Source: Phoronis australis
Taxonomy: Eukaryota > Phoronida > Phoronidae
Length of the DNA: 64,000 nt
NCBI GenBank assembly: GCA_002633005.1
Contig: NMRA01000070.1
Coordinates: forward strand, 1,058,036-1,122,035
Direction of reading: 5' to 3'
Shown: positions 48,101 to 60,100 of the stretch, piece by piece
Numbering within the stretch: position 1 is the first letter of the stretch
Layout: each line of letters opens with the position of its first letter
Position numbers and translations under genes: made by a program
The notes under the pieces: model-generated
Database searches by the model: none
What the model was told of the DNA's origin: nothing
What the model saw: the letters and a program-made list of their open reading frames with translations, nothing else

Positions 48101-48749
48101 CCTGCGTAGCAAACTTATCAACCTAGACGGGACAATTAACTCTGAGCTTAGTGAAACTCTCGCACCCTTCAAGGTGCTAAGCGCATATCTCTTCTATGAA
48201 GGAGTCTGTACTATCGTGTCTCCTAGTGTTGTGGTAACTCCTGTTCCGGTCAAGCCAGTGGTTAGTGATGACTCGGACATTTATCTAGTCAGTGTACTTC
48301 CTGCCGTAGGTCTGGCCGTCATCATGTTGTTGGTTGCAGTGCTGTTATTTTTACTGTACAGACACAGACGGTCTGGTCACAAGTACGTGGCTAAAGATGA
48401 GAAACAGGCATACACGAAGAGTCGCACGCCGGCGATTTTACCGCAGGAAAAAATGGAGATGCACGACGCCATTTCACCAAAGAAGTCCCGTCCTCGTGGA
48501 CCGACAATACTAGACACGGATCTGGATTTCGGCATGGGTGATGATAAGAGACCACTGTACGACGATCGTCCAGCACCACCCAGGTATCAGTTGCCTCATA
48601 ATGGCGGTTATGCAGATTTGTTTGATCAATTGGACGCGGCAACCCTCAGTCCCCCGCCATCGTATCGCAGCGAGGCCACTTTCAAGCCTCCACCTATTTA
48701 CAGACTTCCACCATCTTATCTCCAATTCCCGTCCGAGTCTCACGTGTGA
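41893..48749 (+). CDS. DAG1: Dystroglycan precursor
   Basis: Four coding exons (41,893-42,105; 43,598-44,825; 45,763-46,923; 47,533-48,749) join to 3,819 bases, 1,272 residues. A signal peptide (1-16) is followed by a cadherin-like domain (ANAVVGQLFEYTIPA, LPSWLHYSNHTLQGVP). Next come the second N-terminal domain (LLPAIDKNLGRLI, AAGPGNLK, ILGWRITKD) and a furin site RARR|Q after residue 298. A Ser/Thr-rich mucin region (about 300-868) leads to a second cadherin-like domain (VPVPPDTFHDPENG, WIQYNASDMAIYGLPIP). The beta cleavage site is EAG|SVIFAWTNNT at 1034/1035, with Cys partners in RTVCQ and EGVCT. The membrane segment is about 1118-1142, with a basic YRHRR stop, and the tail has three PPxY motifs (about 1242, 1254, 1260) for dystrophin binding. 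The product links laminin-type matrix proteins to dystrophin at the cell surface. It is longer than the ~895-residue human protein, mostly through the mucin repeats. Confidence 0.93.
42106..43597 (+). other. Dystroglycan intron 1
   Basis: 1.5 kb, phase 0, donor GTAAGT, acceptor TCTTTTTAG. No other feature recognised. Confidence 0.75.
43598..44825 (+). CDS. DAG1: Dystroglycan exon 2
   Basis: Starts VTEGVSNGLLPSWLHYS and ends in phase 1 at CTAA|GTAAGT. Contains the rest of the N-terminal domains, the furin site (44,267-44,278) and a Ser-rich first mucin part. TP motifs follow the furin site (QAIGTPVPTP), as in vertebrate dystroglycan. Confidence 0.92.
44826..45762 (+). other. Dystroglycan intron 2
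   Basis: 0.94 kb, phase 1, acceptor CTGTTTTCAG. AT-rich, no other feature. Confidence 0.75.
45763..46923 (+). CDS. DAG1: Dystroglycan exon 3 (Thr-rich mucin repeats)
   Basis: 387 codons of near-pure mucin sequence built on TEPQTTT heptads. A larger 261-bp (87-codon) block is duplicated in tandem (from 46,320 and 46,581). The exon begins in phase 1 and ends in phase 1 at ACTG|GCAAGT, a GC donor; the GT sites shortly downstream give the wrong phase. Confidence 0.85.
46924..47532 (+). other. Dystroglycan intron 3 (GC-AG)
   Basis: 0.6 kb. The donor is GCAAGT rather than GTAAGT, with acceptor TGGTCTTTCAG. Nothing else recognised. Confidence 0.65.
47533..48749 (+). CDS. DAG1: Dystroglycan exon 4 (alpha C-terminus and beta subunit)
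   Basis: Begins PPNLQPVLYN after the split codon. Holds the second cadherin-like domain, the SEA-like domain with the G|S cleavage site (48,030-48,035), the membrane helix and the proline-rich tail. Stop TGA at 48,747. Confidence 0.93.
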
Positions 48750-51000
48750 TGAAGTGACCGGAGTACTTATCAATGGCTGATCTCAAAAATTAAATTGATA
48801 CGAAATACAGGGAATCTGTGCTATTATAAAGTAGTTTTTAACTTAAGGTGCGTGTCATTTTAGACAGAAAGCTAAGTGATATTTACCGATTATGAAAGTA
48901 TAAAATGTGGCGTACCGTCTGCATTTACCACATTATTGTTCCTGTATTCGAACAAAGAAGACCGCCCCTCCGTGCTTGAATTTTGGATCCGATATGCAGT
49001 TTCATTCCTCTTTGAAAAATTGTTAAAAGGCACACGAAATTTCCTCTCCATCAGGCCCAAAATTTTCATTCAGTATCATTTGGTACTACTTAAAACGTTT
49101 TCATTAATGTGTGAAAGATTAAAAATGACATTAGTTTTCATTTTGTCCGTAGAAAGCATGCCTACAGGCTTTGTTGAAGTTGGCCATGTAAAATGTCCTG
49201 CTGAATTTTATTAAGAGTTGGCTCACTGTATGAAGTTGTCTTCTTGAAAGCGTTGATTGCATGCTAACACTTTAAAGTTATTTTTGAAGATGAAATTGTT
49301 AACTATGCAACTGTAAAGTTTTATAGAAGTATTGTCCTTTCTTCAAATTCTTTTAAAAGGTTTGTTTAGTTTATTGGTGAAATTCATTATAAAGTGGATT
49401 TTTGGAAATGCCAAGTATTTTTTTACTGCAATCAAACTGTTTTATGTCATTCTACAGGTATTGCAGTCTTACCTTTACCTAATCAATTTTTGAACTCTGC
49501 AGTTGGCTTGGGATTAAGTACATGTAGAACATCTTAAATGAGTGAACGCCATTATATCAGGTTTGTTGTAACGTAGTTCCACGTTTTTGTATGGGTGTAT
49601 TATTGTAAATTTTTGTTCAAAATTTTAAGTTGTGTTAGCATTGTTGTTGATTAGTGATAACTGGTTGGCAATAACGAACATTTAACTCATTCAGGTTAAA
49701 GCCCCATGCAATGCCACCTTTTGAGAACATTATTTCGGGTCATGTTTTGGTGGTGTCCATTAGTTTTGCCAATTACTGTCCTTGTCACATGATAACGGAA
49801 TGAACTTAATGCTTCATTAGAAATATCTGCCACCACTAACTTGATTTTCCTCTTTAATTCTGAGTGATTGGAATGACCAATGACATAAGAAGAAAATTTT
49901 TCTGGTGATGTATCATTCCACAAATAGGCTTGTTAGAAAGAAATGTTTTTGTGTGGAAAAATTAAACTGAAATGAACATTTCTGCATGAATAAAGGCAAA
50001 ATAATGATGAAAAAGAAACGAAAAAAAAATGAAACTGGAAATCGAATAAGAGGAAATTGAAGCCATACGAGATTCATTTAGAAGAGGAAAATTCCAAACC
50101 CTGTTCATTTAGCAGTTTTGATCTAAATAGCGCTGCATGGGTCTTAAAGCTCCGAACAATGTTCAATTTGTGTGCATTACAAAAGCTCTGCTGCATCTGT
50201 TGAGTTATGTTGCATCAAGTGCAGTTCAAACCATTGAAATCTCATCTGAACAAAGACCTTTACCAAATTTTTTTTTTTGAAATCTCATCTGAACAAAGAC
50301 CTTAGTAAAACGATTTTTATACATTATTTATTAAATATTTGTAGTGTATTGTATTGTTAGCAAAGTGATTGTATTGTTACAGTAGTTAGTGTTAAATACA
50401 GGTGAATTGTAAAAAGTGCTTGCTTCGTTGCCCATTTGGCGTGACGTTTGGCAAGTTAGCTTATCTGTTATTGAGGGTTAAACAATTTTTGCTTTGTATT
50501 CAAAGAGCTGTTGGGTAAATGATAAATGTTATGTATTCATGGAATAAGTTCACAATTCTTGTGTTCTGTTGATACCAAGGGCAGTATCTCTTGTGCATTG
50601 TATTGAAGAAAATAGAAAATATTGTGGCTGGAACATTGATTTCATTTTTTCAAACATCAGCTCAGAAATGTGAAGACATTCTTCCTGCTCCAGTTTGCCA
50701 GTTTAACAGTCTGCAGTACATACCAAAATAATAACTCCAGCAAAACCACGCGCCATTCCTCATCATCATTCACGCAGCATTCCTCCGTATGTTTCCCAGT
50801 CAGTGTAGCAGTAGGTGGATTAAGGGGGAACTTAAGTTGTGCACAATTATTTCTGGCATGTACTTATTGTGAGCAAAATTCAAATATCACCTTAAAAATC
50901 AAATCAATGATTTTACAATAAATGTACAGACTTCAGTTTACATGATCAAAAGCCATAGTATGTGCATTGCACCTTCCAAATGCCCTAACTGTAAATGTCA
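48750..51000. other. Convergent intergenic region, dystroglycan and CPT2 3' ends
   Basis: Holds the 3' UTRs of both genes. AATAAA occurs on the plus strand at about 49,991 and 50,918; TTTATT (AATAAA on the minus strand) is at about 50,326. Frames here are unsupported. Confidence 0.5.
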
Positions 51001-51125
51001 TCATGACAGTGTATCGTGTATTTGGTCGAAGCTTTCTTCTAGACACTCAAGGTAGCCCGTCACGTCCCTTGCTGGGGGGTAACAAGTGGCCACACAGCCC
51101 AGTCGGTCATCCTCTGCACTGTAGC
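51001..51125 (-). CDS. CPT2: CPT2 last coding exon
   Basis: [20 protein letters not shown], then [17 protein letters not shown] and TGA at 51,003-51,001. It corresponds to the WIGCNVSSYP..EFLQCVEKALEDMF end of human CPT2. Confidence 0.88.
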
Positions 51126-54100
51126 CTGAAAGGTAGACATTGCATGATGGGGAAAAATTGTTATCCACAACGGAGAGCCGATAGAACAGAAGAAACGGTT
51201 CTATTTATACAATCGGACAGAATGCAAACATGGAAAAATAAGGGTCTTGGGGTATCTACATGTAGTTACTACATGTATGGATGCAGCTACATGTGGCAGG
51301 ACCCTTCCTTTACTCTACATGTATCTGGCCAATTCCAAATTCATCACTGCGTCGTCAGCTATATTCAACTGTAGATGTTTTCAAAACGGGTTTCAATTAA
51401 ATTGCTTCTACTAAAAAAGTTCAGATTAATTTTGAAATGGTTCAGTTTAATTATTTTTCGTCTTTTCCCTCCTGGGTTTTTCCAAATAACTGGGGCAAAG
51501 GCAGATGTGCTTTGACAAACTTTATCACCTTTCTTGAAAACCACATGAAGCACTCTGATGGTACACAAATATCAGATAAGGAAATTAAAAGTAACATTAA
51601 AAACAAACTGGAGAATACAATAGCAGAAGTCTGCCCAACTTTGCCAAATTTTATGCAAGAATTATTTGGCACTCAGATAAAATTTGTCACATAAAAAGCT
51701 ATTGGTTATCAACAAAAATGACCCGAGAATATAAAAAACATGTTATTGCTGATGGGACTCTTGTCTGCTTGTAACTGTATTTGGAGTCATTCAATCCTTA
51801 CAAAATTACAAACGAATGTAATTAAAATTAAGATGTGTACCAAGTCCATAGCCATTGGGTGTGACGGCAGCGAATCCACCAATCAGAACAGCTGGGCTAG
51901 ACAGCGTGGACGTGGACATGATAATATGATTCATCTTAGTATAGGCTGGGTCGTGGTAGAAGTCAGGCAGGGTCTCTCCATGCAGATTGGCATAATATTT
52001 CATGGCAAAGAGGTGACGGTCGAATCCCTGGCCTGTCATATAAACACAAATTAGTATAACCACAAAAAATTGAGCTGATGTTAAAAGTAAGTTAGGACAG
52101 GGTGTATCCAAAAATGAAAAGAATAGACAAAGCCAAGCAAATGAGTTTTAAGCCTAGACAGCAAAGACTTGCAATGGACGAGCATCATTTTTGTTAAAAA
52201 AGGTGAACATAGAGATACTATATACATACCAGGTGCTGTCAGAAAACAAGGTTTGATTTAGGCTACATGCAGTCAAACTTATTTGATACTCAGAATAAAG
52301 AGGACTTCTGAGGAAGAACTGACATTTTGTTATTGGTCAAAACATGCTGGGTGCACACAATGGCCAAATGGGTCCCTACAACTTGTCGAGTCTAATCTCA
52401 AACAATAACGAACTGTCAGACCTTCCAAGCCCAGATATTACGTCTAATCTAAGCAAGGAAAAAGTTGAGATCAATGTTTAACAGTAAGTGACCCAAACCA
52501 AGTTTTTACAAATACAGGACCCGAGGCATTGTACACCAGTCTATCTGGACACGGCTTTTCACTGCCAAGTTTTCTGGAACTGCATCCCAAAAGTCATTTA
52601 AATTTTAATGACACCTAGAACTTAGATTTTGCAGTCTGACACTCAAATGCTCTAAAATTGTTATTTTTTCCGTCAGACTTATTCAAGAACTTTCAAGATA
52701 AGACGCACATACATGTACAATACAGTGTATCATACATTGATGGGTGGATTCACCGGGTAAAGTACTCAAGATTTCTGGTGGAAAAGCACTATTAACAGTC
52801 AATGAAGGGTTTGTCATGTAGGTTGAAATACATACCCTCACTGATCCTGCCGCACACCGTGTATCATGTCTGACATTTCAAATTCCAAATCAGAATCTTT
52901 TCAAATTTGAGTCAATTAAACGGTGATAATGGACATTTTAAAACCACTTGATCACTTAAAAAAGTGGGAAAAACTAAAAAGTCTACTAGGGGTCCTGCCA
53001 TCTGGTGTCATTATACTGAAATTATCACCCATAAACTATAGAATTAACTATGTCAAGAACGGGCAAGTACCCAACTTATCGAATGGCACATTTGGCAGTG
53101 AATGGGTAAGTTGCTGGAAATGGCGCTAGGTAGTAAATGGGAAAAAAGTTTGCACTGCAGGTATTTCATTTAAAGAGAGCAGGTGCACGTAGTTTCAATG
53201 ATATTCAATGGAAATACTGGGATCATCCTTGTTTCAAATGTATGCAATTATATTTCATAAAAATCGCACCCATTGCAGCATTCTTGGTCAAGTCTCCATG
53301 CTTTATTGAGCACTTTTTCATCGCCTCGCGCCGTTCCTCTTTTGAAGCATCTTTCGTGAAACACTGTACAGCAGCATTGGTCTCCAGTGTGGCCGGTCGT
53401 ATAGTCTCTGTTCGGCCATGTTTGAAGGCTGCCGTGCTACACGACTCGTATGTTGCAACAGTTTCGCCATGTTGTTTGAAGAACGCCAACTAAAAAATGG
53501 TAGCAATCGCTTACAGAATAAAACCCATAATTTTGGAAATTCTACAAAATAAAGAGAAACGCGTGCCTCTGTCTACAGATCAGTTCCGAAGTGGTCAAAA
53601 TAGTAATCCCTTAACAAGTGCATATCATTTGCATCTCCTTGATGTAGATAACAACTGCAAGTCTCAGAAATTTTTTGAGAAAAAAGCAATCAAGTTAATG
53701 TTAAACTATATAAAAATGCGCCAGGCTACAAAACCCTCCTGAGCCTTCTGATAATCAACTCAGTTTAAACAGCTATAAAGGAAAACATGGAAATAGCTTC
53801 TAAATTATGGAAATTTAAACACTTAACCTATTAACCTGAAGAGGAAAACAAAAACCTTGATTAAGAATTTGTATAGTCTGTAGAATACATAATGAAATTT
53901 TCCAGATATAATCCCATCCTTTGTCAACAGCAACAGAAATAAAGTAAAATCAAACACAAATGACAAATGACATCAGATATTTGGCGTGATGAACATGATA
54001 GATTGTTGCGGAAAAAAGTAAAAGTTATAACTTAAGAAGTCTTTATGTATAATCCGTAGATAGATAAGGTTTAATCCATAGATACAAAAGCTAAAACCCA

Positions 54101-57100
54101 ATGGATTAAACACAGACTTCTTAAATTATATCCTTAATTTTTTTCTCGCAATAAACTATCATGTTCATTACACCAAATATCAGATGTCATTTGTCATATC
54201 GTGTTTGATTTTACTTTATTTCTGTTTCTGTTGACAAAGAACGTGATTATATCCAAAAATTTCAGTTGATCCATTATTGTTGTTTTTATTTACCTATACA
54301 TATTCTATATTTCGTCAAACAATAGTATCCTTCAGAGGATCTGAATCGCCTCAGATTTATTTTCTACGTTACACTTGGTCTAAAACAGAAAACGTGGGAA
54401 AACGGCAAATCACCTGCATAGCCAGCTGCATAACAGAGTCTGGGCTAAGCTTCTCTTTCTTGATCAAGTTCTTGCCAAATCTTTTGTACTCTAAGAAGTT
54501 CAGACCTAACGTACTGACAAATTTCCGCGTGTTCTCCTGAGCGGACTTGATGGCAGATTTCAAACCGTCGTTCAGCTGGAAGTCTGTAATTACCCAAGAT
54601 GCACACCATGGTTAGGTCACACTGTTCATGAATAAATGAAGCCTGGGGGCTGTTTAACACAGTCTATTGTCTGAAAATCAGTCAACAGACGTCTTACCTG
54701 TTTCACAAAAACAGGCCAAGGCTGAAGGTCAGAAAATATTAACTGGAAGTCAGAAGACAGAAATCTGTAGTCTGCTTGACTAGACAGATGACAAAACATT
54801 TCGAGATATGTAAAAGACGAAAAACTGCTTGTGGCTATTCGAAGTAACATTTTTGACTTTTGGCTAAAGTCAAAAGACAGAAGCCAACAGTCTCTAGAAC
54901 AACATTGAAAACTGAGGATTTGGGTAAGCGAGGAGTAAAATGAACATGAAAACAAGAAGGTGAGATAACCAACAAACAAGAAGGGGAAATAACCAACAAA
55001 CAATAAACAAAAAACATCACAACTCAGTCAGCAGTAATTTATTCAGGCATTTCTCAGGTACTGGTCACCCAGCTGTTGATTTTAGTATCAATACCCCCAC
55101 CGCAATGAAAAACTATCCCTCAAACAATCTATAAACATAAAAAATGATCGAGCTCACTCTTCACTGGATACTAACCAGGAGCCCGTTCCAAGAAAACTGG
55201 CTCAGCTAAGACAAAGCTTAAATTTAAGCCAATTTTAAGATAAAACTTCAATTTGACTGAAGTCCGTTTTAACAATTCAAAGTGATCATAAGTTTGACTT
55301 TAGTTTCTGACTTAAATTCGACTAACTCACCCGATGTGGAAGTTTCAGTTTGGAAGTTGAGAAAAATCTTAGACTTAGTAAAAATGAACTTAAGTCAGTC
55401 TCTTGGGACGGGCCCCAGACCTCTTTCAGCCAACTGCTTGTATTCTCTTGTGGTGTACTAGTGTCGTTCATCTGACTTATTAGCTGAACACTGAGTTTTA
55501 CCAGTACTCACTCTGAAGATGCTTTGTAGCACGTAAGCGAAATGGCATGTCAGGAATCTGTTCGTTATCATGCTTATTTTAAAATTCTTAAGAAATAGTA
55601 AAAACAACTTGAACATGAACTCTAGCTTCTTAAGGGATTAAAGCCTTGAATGTGATGTAACTCACTTACAGAGGAGGCAGTGTGGCCTACTGGGATAAGT
55701 GTCCTTTACTCAAGAAGGTCGTGAGTTTGAGTCCCACTGGGGCACATTGCTAGGCTCTAGCTCCTTAGTTCGATAAAAATGGTTTCGGGTGATCAGTGCA
55801 ATGGGCCCACTTGAGCGACCTGTGCACGTCTAGGGCAACATGTACCACACCAGCGCATGTCTGGTACAACGTGTGCCAAACCACTTCTAATTATTTTTTA
55901 ACTCTGACACTTAGAGTGCCTTTCTCAGATTAGAAATGTCTTTGGCTCAGGAAGAACTGACAGTCCATTATTGCTTCTGAACAAACTGAATACATTGGCT
56001 GGTCACAGCAGGTCATTAAATTCTGTGAGGATGTTCTTGAGCAATAGAGACCAGTCAGTTGTTTCCTAGAAATCACATCTCATCAGAGTAAGAGACAAAC
56101 TGAGGTAGGGTTAATAGCAGTACGCAAAACGTTAGTTACTTTAATGGAAGTTGGTCTATGCTAAGTAAAGACCACCGTTATGCACTCGCACTGCAGAATG
56201 AGTATCCCGATTTTACTGACCGGCTAGTCGGGATACATCGATAGCAAGGCAAGAAAGTTTGCAAACCAATGTTTACATAGTCCAGGCCTCTCATTGTCTG
56301 CGTTCATCTGATAAGCTCACATAATCCAGTGCTTACGGTATGTTGTAAATAGCGCGCCTGATGACAAACGATATTTAAAAATACTATTTCCAAATGAGGT
56401 TCAACAAATGTTGTGAAGATATGTTTTTTTCTGAAATACTATCACCAAAAAAACTTTGAATGGAGAAAAACAACTAACTTTCATAGAAATTAGACTTAAT
56501 TTTCAATGGCTGATTCCTTTCTGTGACAGTAACCTCTGACCTCCTTACTACCACAGCCTTGTGTACCAACACAATAGGCTTGTTTGTCAAGTTTAATAGA
56601 ACATGATTCTAGATCAGATCGTGATATTGGAAATTTCTTGGTTTTAACAGTCCAGGCAAATGGTACGTAACGTTTATATTTATCTTACCTAATCTTGTGA
56701 CACAACTGTCACTGTCAATATTGCTAGGTTTGGTGTCAGGGTGAATGCGTGGCTTCTGTGTGGAATCCTTGAAAACTTCATTAAAGAACCTGAAAATCAA
56801 AAAGATGTCAAGGAAGAAACCTAATTAAAGGTACTACTCTCAGATAAATTACAATTTTTGGATCTTGTTTCTCAATGGTAAGGTCACTACACGCATGGCT
56901 TAATGAAACATTCCATGAACAATGCTTTGGTTAAAATTGAAAGAAAAGTATATTGGCATGATATGCAACCCTGCCATATACAGTGCTGCCCACTTAATGT
57001 CGTACTCTCGCCTTCGATGAAAATTATAAAAGCGAGATATTCAAAAAACTGGAAAATGTCACCATTTTATAACCGAAAGCCACTGACATTTCATGAAAAT

Positions 57101-60100
57101 CCGTCACGAAACTTAGCAAAACAGAAAAAATGAAATTGCCATTAGGTGACAAAGGTTCATTGGATCCGTCTGAAAATTGTTGTCTTCCGTTGTCAACGTC
57201 ATATATTAAATACAAATTTAATAAACATTCTCCAGAGGGCTTAGGACAGCTAAGGATGCAAAAAAACTGCCACTAGGAGGCGCCACAGTAACTGAAGCCA
57301 GAAAATCATCATCAAACATCCTCTTCACACTAACAATATAAAGCCAATTTTCACAATCACCCCAAAAGTGGTTTAGTTGACAGAGGGCGGCCAGCAAAAA
57401 CAGACTAGAAAACAATAAAAATGGCCACTAGATGGCACAAAATATGTCAAATCCATCTGAAAACCAGAAAATGTCACTCTTTCTTTAAAAGAAAGCTATT
57501 TAAGAAATTTCATGAAAATTCATCAAGGAACTTCAGACAAACAGGAAAACAGAAAAAATGAAATTGCCACTAGGAGGCAGTGTTAGTTGGACCCGTCTGA
57601 AAGTCATAGTCTTCTGCTGTTAACTGCTTATATAAACACATTTGCTAACATTTAATAAAGATCCTGTAGAGCGTTTAGGAGATACAGCCATGGGCGCAAA
57701 AATATACAAAACTCCCACTATGAGGCGCCAAAGTAGTCGAAGTCGTCGGAAAATCCTCGTCAACCTTCCTCTTCATATAGTAAAAACGATATCAATATGT
57801 GGGCGCATAAAAAGGCAAATAAATTTTAAGATGAATTAGGATCATGGTTTTTACATAAAAATGTGAAGACACCATGCTAATAAGATAACGTGAATCTATT
57901 TTGCTGATTCTGTCATGACAATATCCAGGAATATGACAATAAATCATCATGGCATTTTGCAGATTGTTCACCAGGTTTACAGGTTTAGATGGAGGAGATT
58001 CCTTTTTTGACTGCTCATGACAATAACGGGGATATTCTATTAACCACGATGATGCCAAGTGGGCTCCACTATACAAGAGATCTTCATGAATTATAAATCT
58101 TTAAATGGCGTTTTCTCACACGCAAAACATGACCTAATTTTACCTTAGAACTGCGACACCATCTCCCCAGGAATGCTCAAAGTTGACACAGGTCTTACCA
58201 GCTTTGTTCATAATGAGAGAGAACGACTTGTCGTACCACCTGTGATAAACGTAAAACGTAAAAGCAATAGTAGTTCGATCTACAAATGCTGCATACTATG
58301 GACAGGTAGTTTGGGTAAAACTACAGGAAACAACAAAACCATGAAAACAAATTACTGGAGATAAAAAGCAATATTAAAATTATTTCAAAACAGCTAGCAC
58401 TATGTCCTTAATCAGTCACAGTTCTACAAAACATACGCTAAAAAGAGTAGGCCATTCCTAGCAAACTGAATGCCTTACTGGACGTCTATCACATAATAGT
58501 TTGCATAGTTGTCAGGCAGTCTAGCCACAAACCAGGCCACTCCCATACTTGAAGGCAAAGGTGCTTGTGCCTTTAGAGAAGGACTTGTTTCGCTGAAGGA
58601 AAAACTTTCCCGTACCCCTGGTCATGACCATTTCTTACCCCGGTCACCACTCCTTATTGGCAATACCTCAAGTATTCAAAACTAAGGTTTCGAGTTACAC
58701 CAATCTAGCACGGAATTTTTTGTCATTGGAGGGGAATGGTTAAGCAATGTATCTTACACAAGAGCAACACGGAGAGTTGAAATGCGCCTACGAATGCACC
58801 GTAAAGGGTGTGCTTCTAGAGTTGTTTAAAAATATTTCTTTTCATAAAAATGGCTACTAGATGGCACAAAAATGTCCAATCCATTTGAAAACGAGAACAC
58901 ACCATCACTTCTTTAATAGAAAGCTATTGACCAATGAAATGTCATAAAAATCTGTCAAGCAACATCAGAGAAACAAAGGAAAACGGAAAAAATGGAATTG
59001 CCACTATGGGGCACAGCGTTCGTTGGATCCCCCTGAAAGACGTCGTCGTCTGTTGTTGGCTTATATCCTACGGTGGGTTTAGGAGATGCTGCTACGGGCA
59101 CAAAACAAAACAAAACAATACTACCACCAGGAGGCGCCACAGTATTCGAAGTCATCATCGTCAACCATATACACCAATTTTCAAAATCACCCTTAGAATG
59201 GTTTGATCGAGTGGTGGACACCAAAAAACTGACTAGAAAACAGCAAAAAAGACCACTAGATGATGCAAAGTATTCAACTCCATCCGAAAACAGGTGGATG
59301 GCATCATCTCACTAATAGAAACCTATATTCCAAATTTTCTGAAAATCCGTTGACAATCTTTGAAGATCCAGACAGGTAAACTTAAAAAATAAAATAAAGT
59401 TGCCACTAGGGGGCACACCGGTAGTCAGATCTGTTCGAAAGTTGTCGCTGTCCGTTGACAACATCATACAAATACACTTGCTAAATTTAGTTAAGATCCT
59501 GCAAACGGTTTGGGAGATAGTCAAGGGTGAAAAACACAAAACTGCCACTAGGAGGAGCCACAGTACTCGAAATCATCGGAAAATCATTATAAGCCGTCCT
59601 CTTTGTAATAAAAACATACATGTCAATTTTCATAATCATCCTTAAAGTAGTTTCATAGAGTGGTGGACCCTACAAAACAGACTCGAAAACAGTAATAATG
59701 GCCACTAGGTGGCGCAAACTACGTTGAATCCATCTGAAAACGAAAAGATAGCGTCACGTACTGACAGATGCCTATATGCCAAATTTTATGAAAATACGTC
59801 GAGGACCTTTGAAGATACACATGACAGGAATACGTAGAAAAACTAAAATTGCCAATAGGGGGCACACTGGTAGTCGCACGGACAGAGATGACGGCATAAT
59901 GCCTCCACAAATAAATAAGTGGGCGCATAATAAAAATGTCTCACATAACTATGACCATACAAACCACCATCAGGAGCAAAATTTTTCTTTCAAAATCAGG
60001 GGAATGACCCGGTATTTCAGAGTTCAAAATGAAGACGAAGTTATCGCATAACAAGCAAAGTACCTGTTAGCTGCATCTCCGTGCAGGAAGTCTTTACACA

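Noticed and set aside
57130-59945. CRISPR-like array
   Set aside because: The spacing is regular, but this is a eukaryotic intron with long diverged monomers, not short identical repeats with unique spacers.
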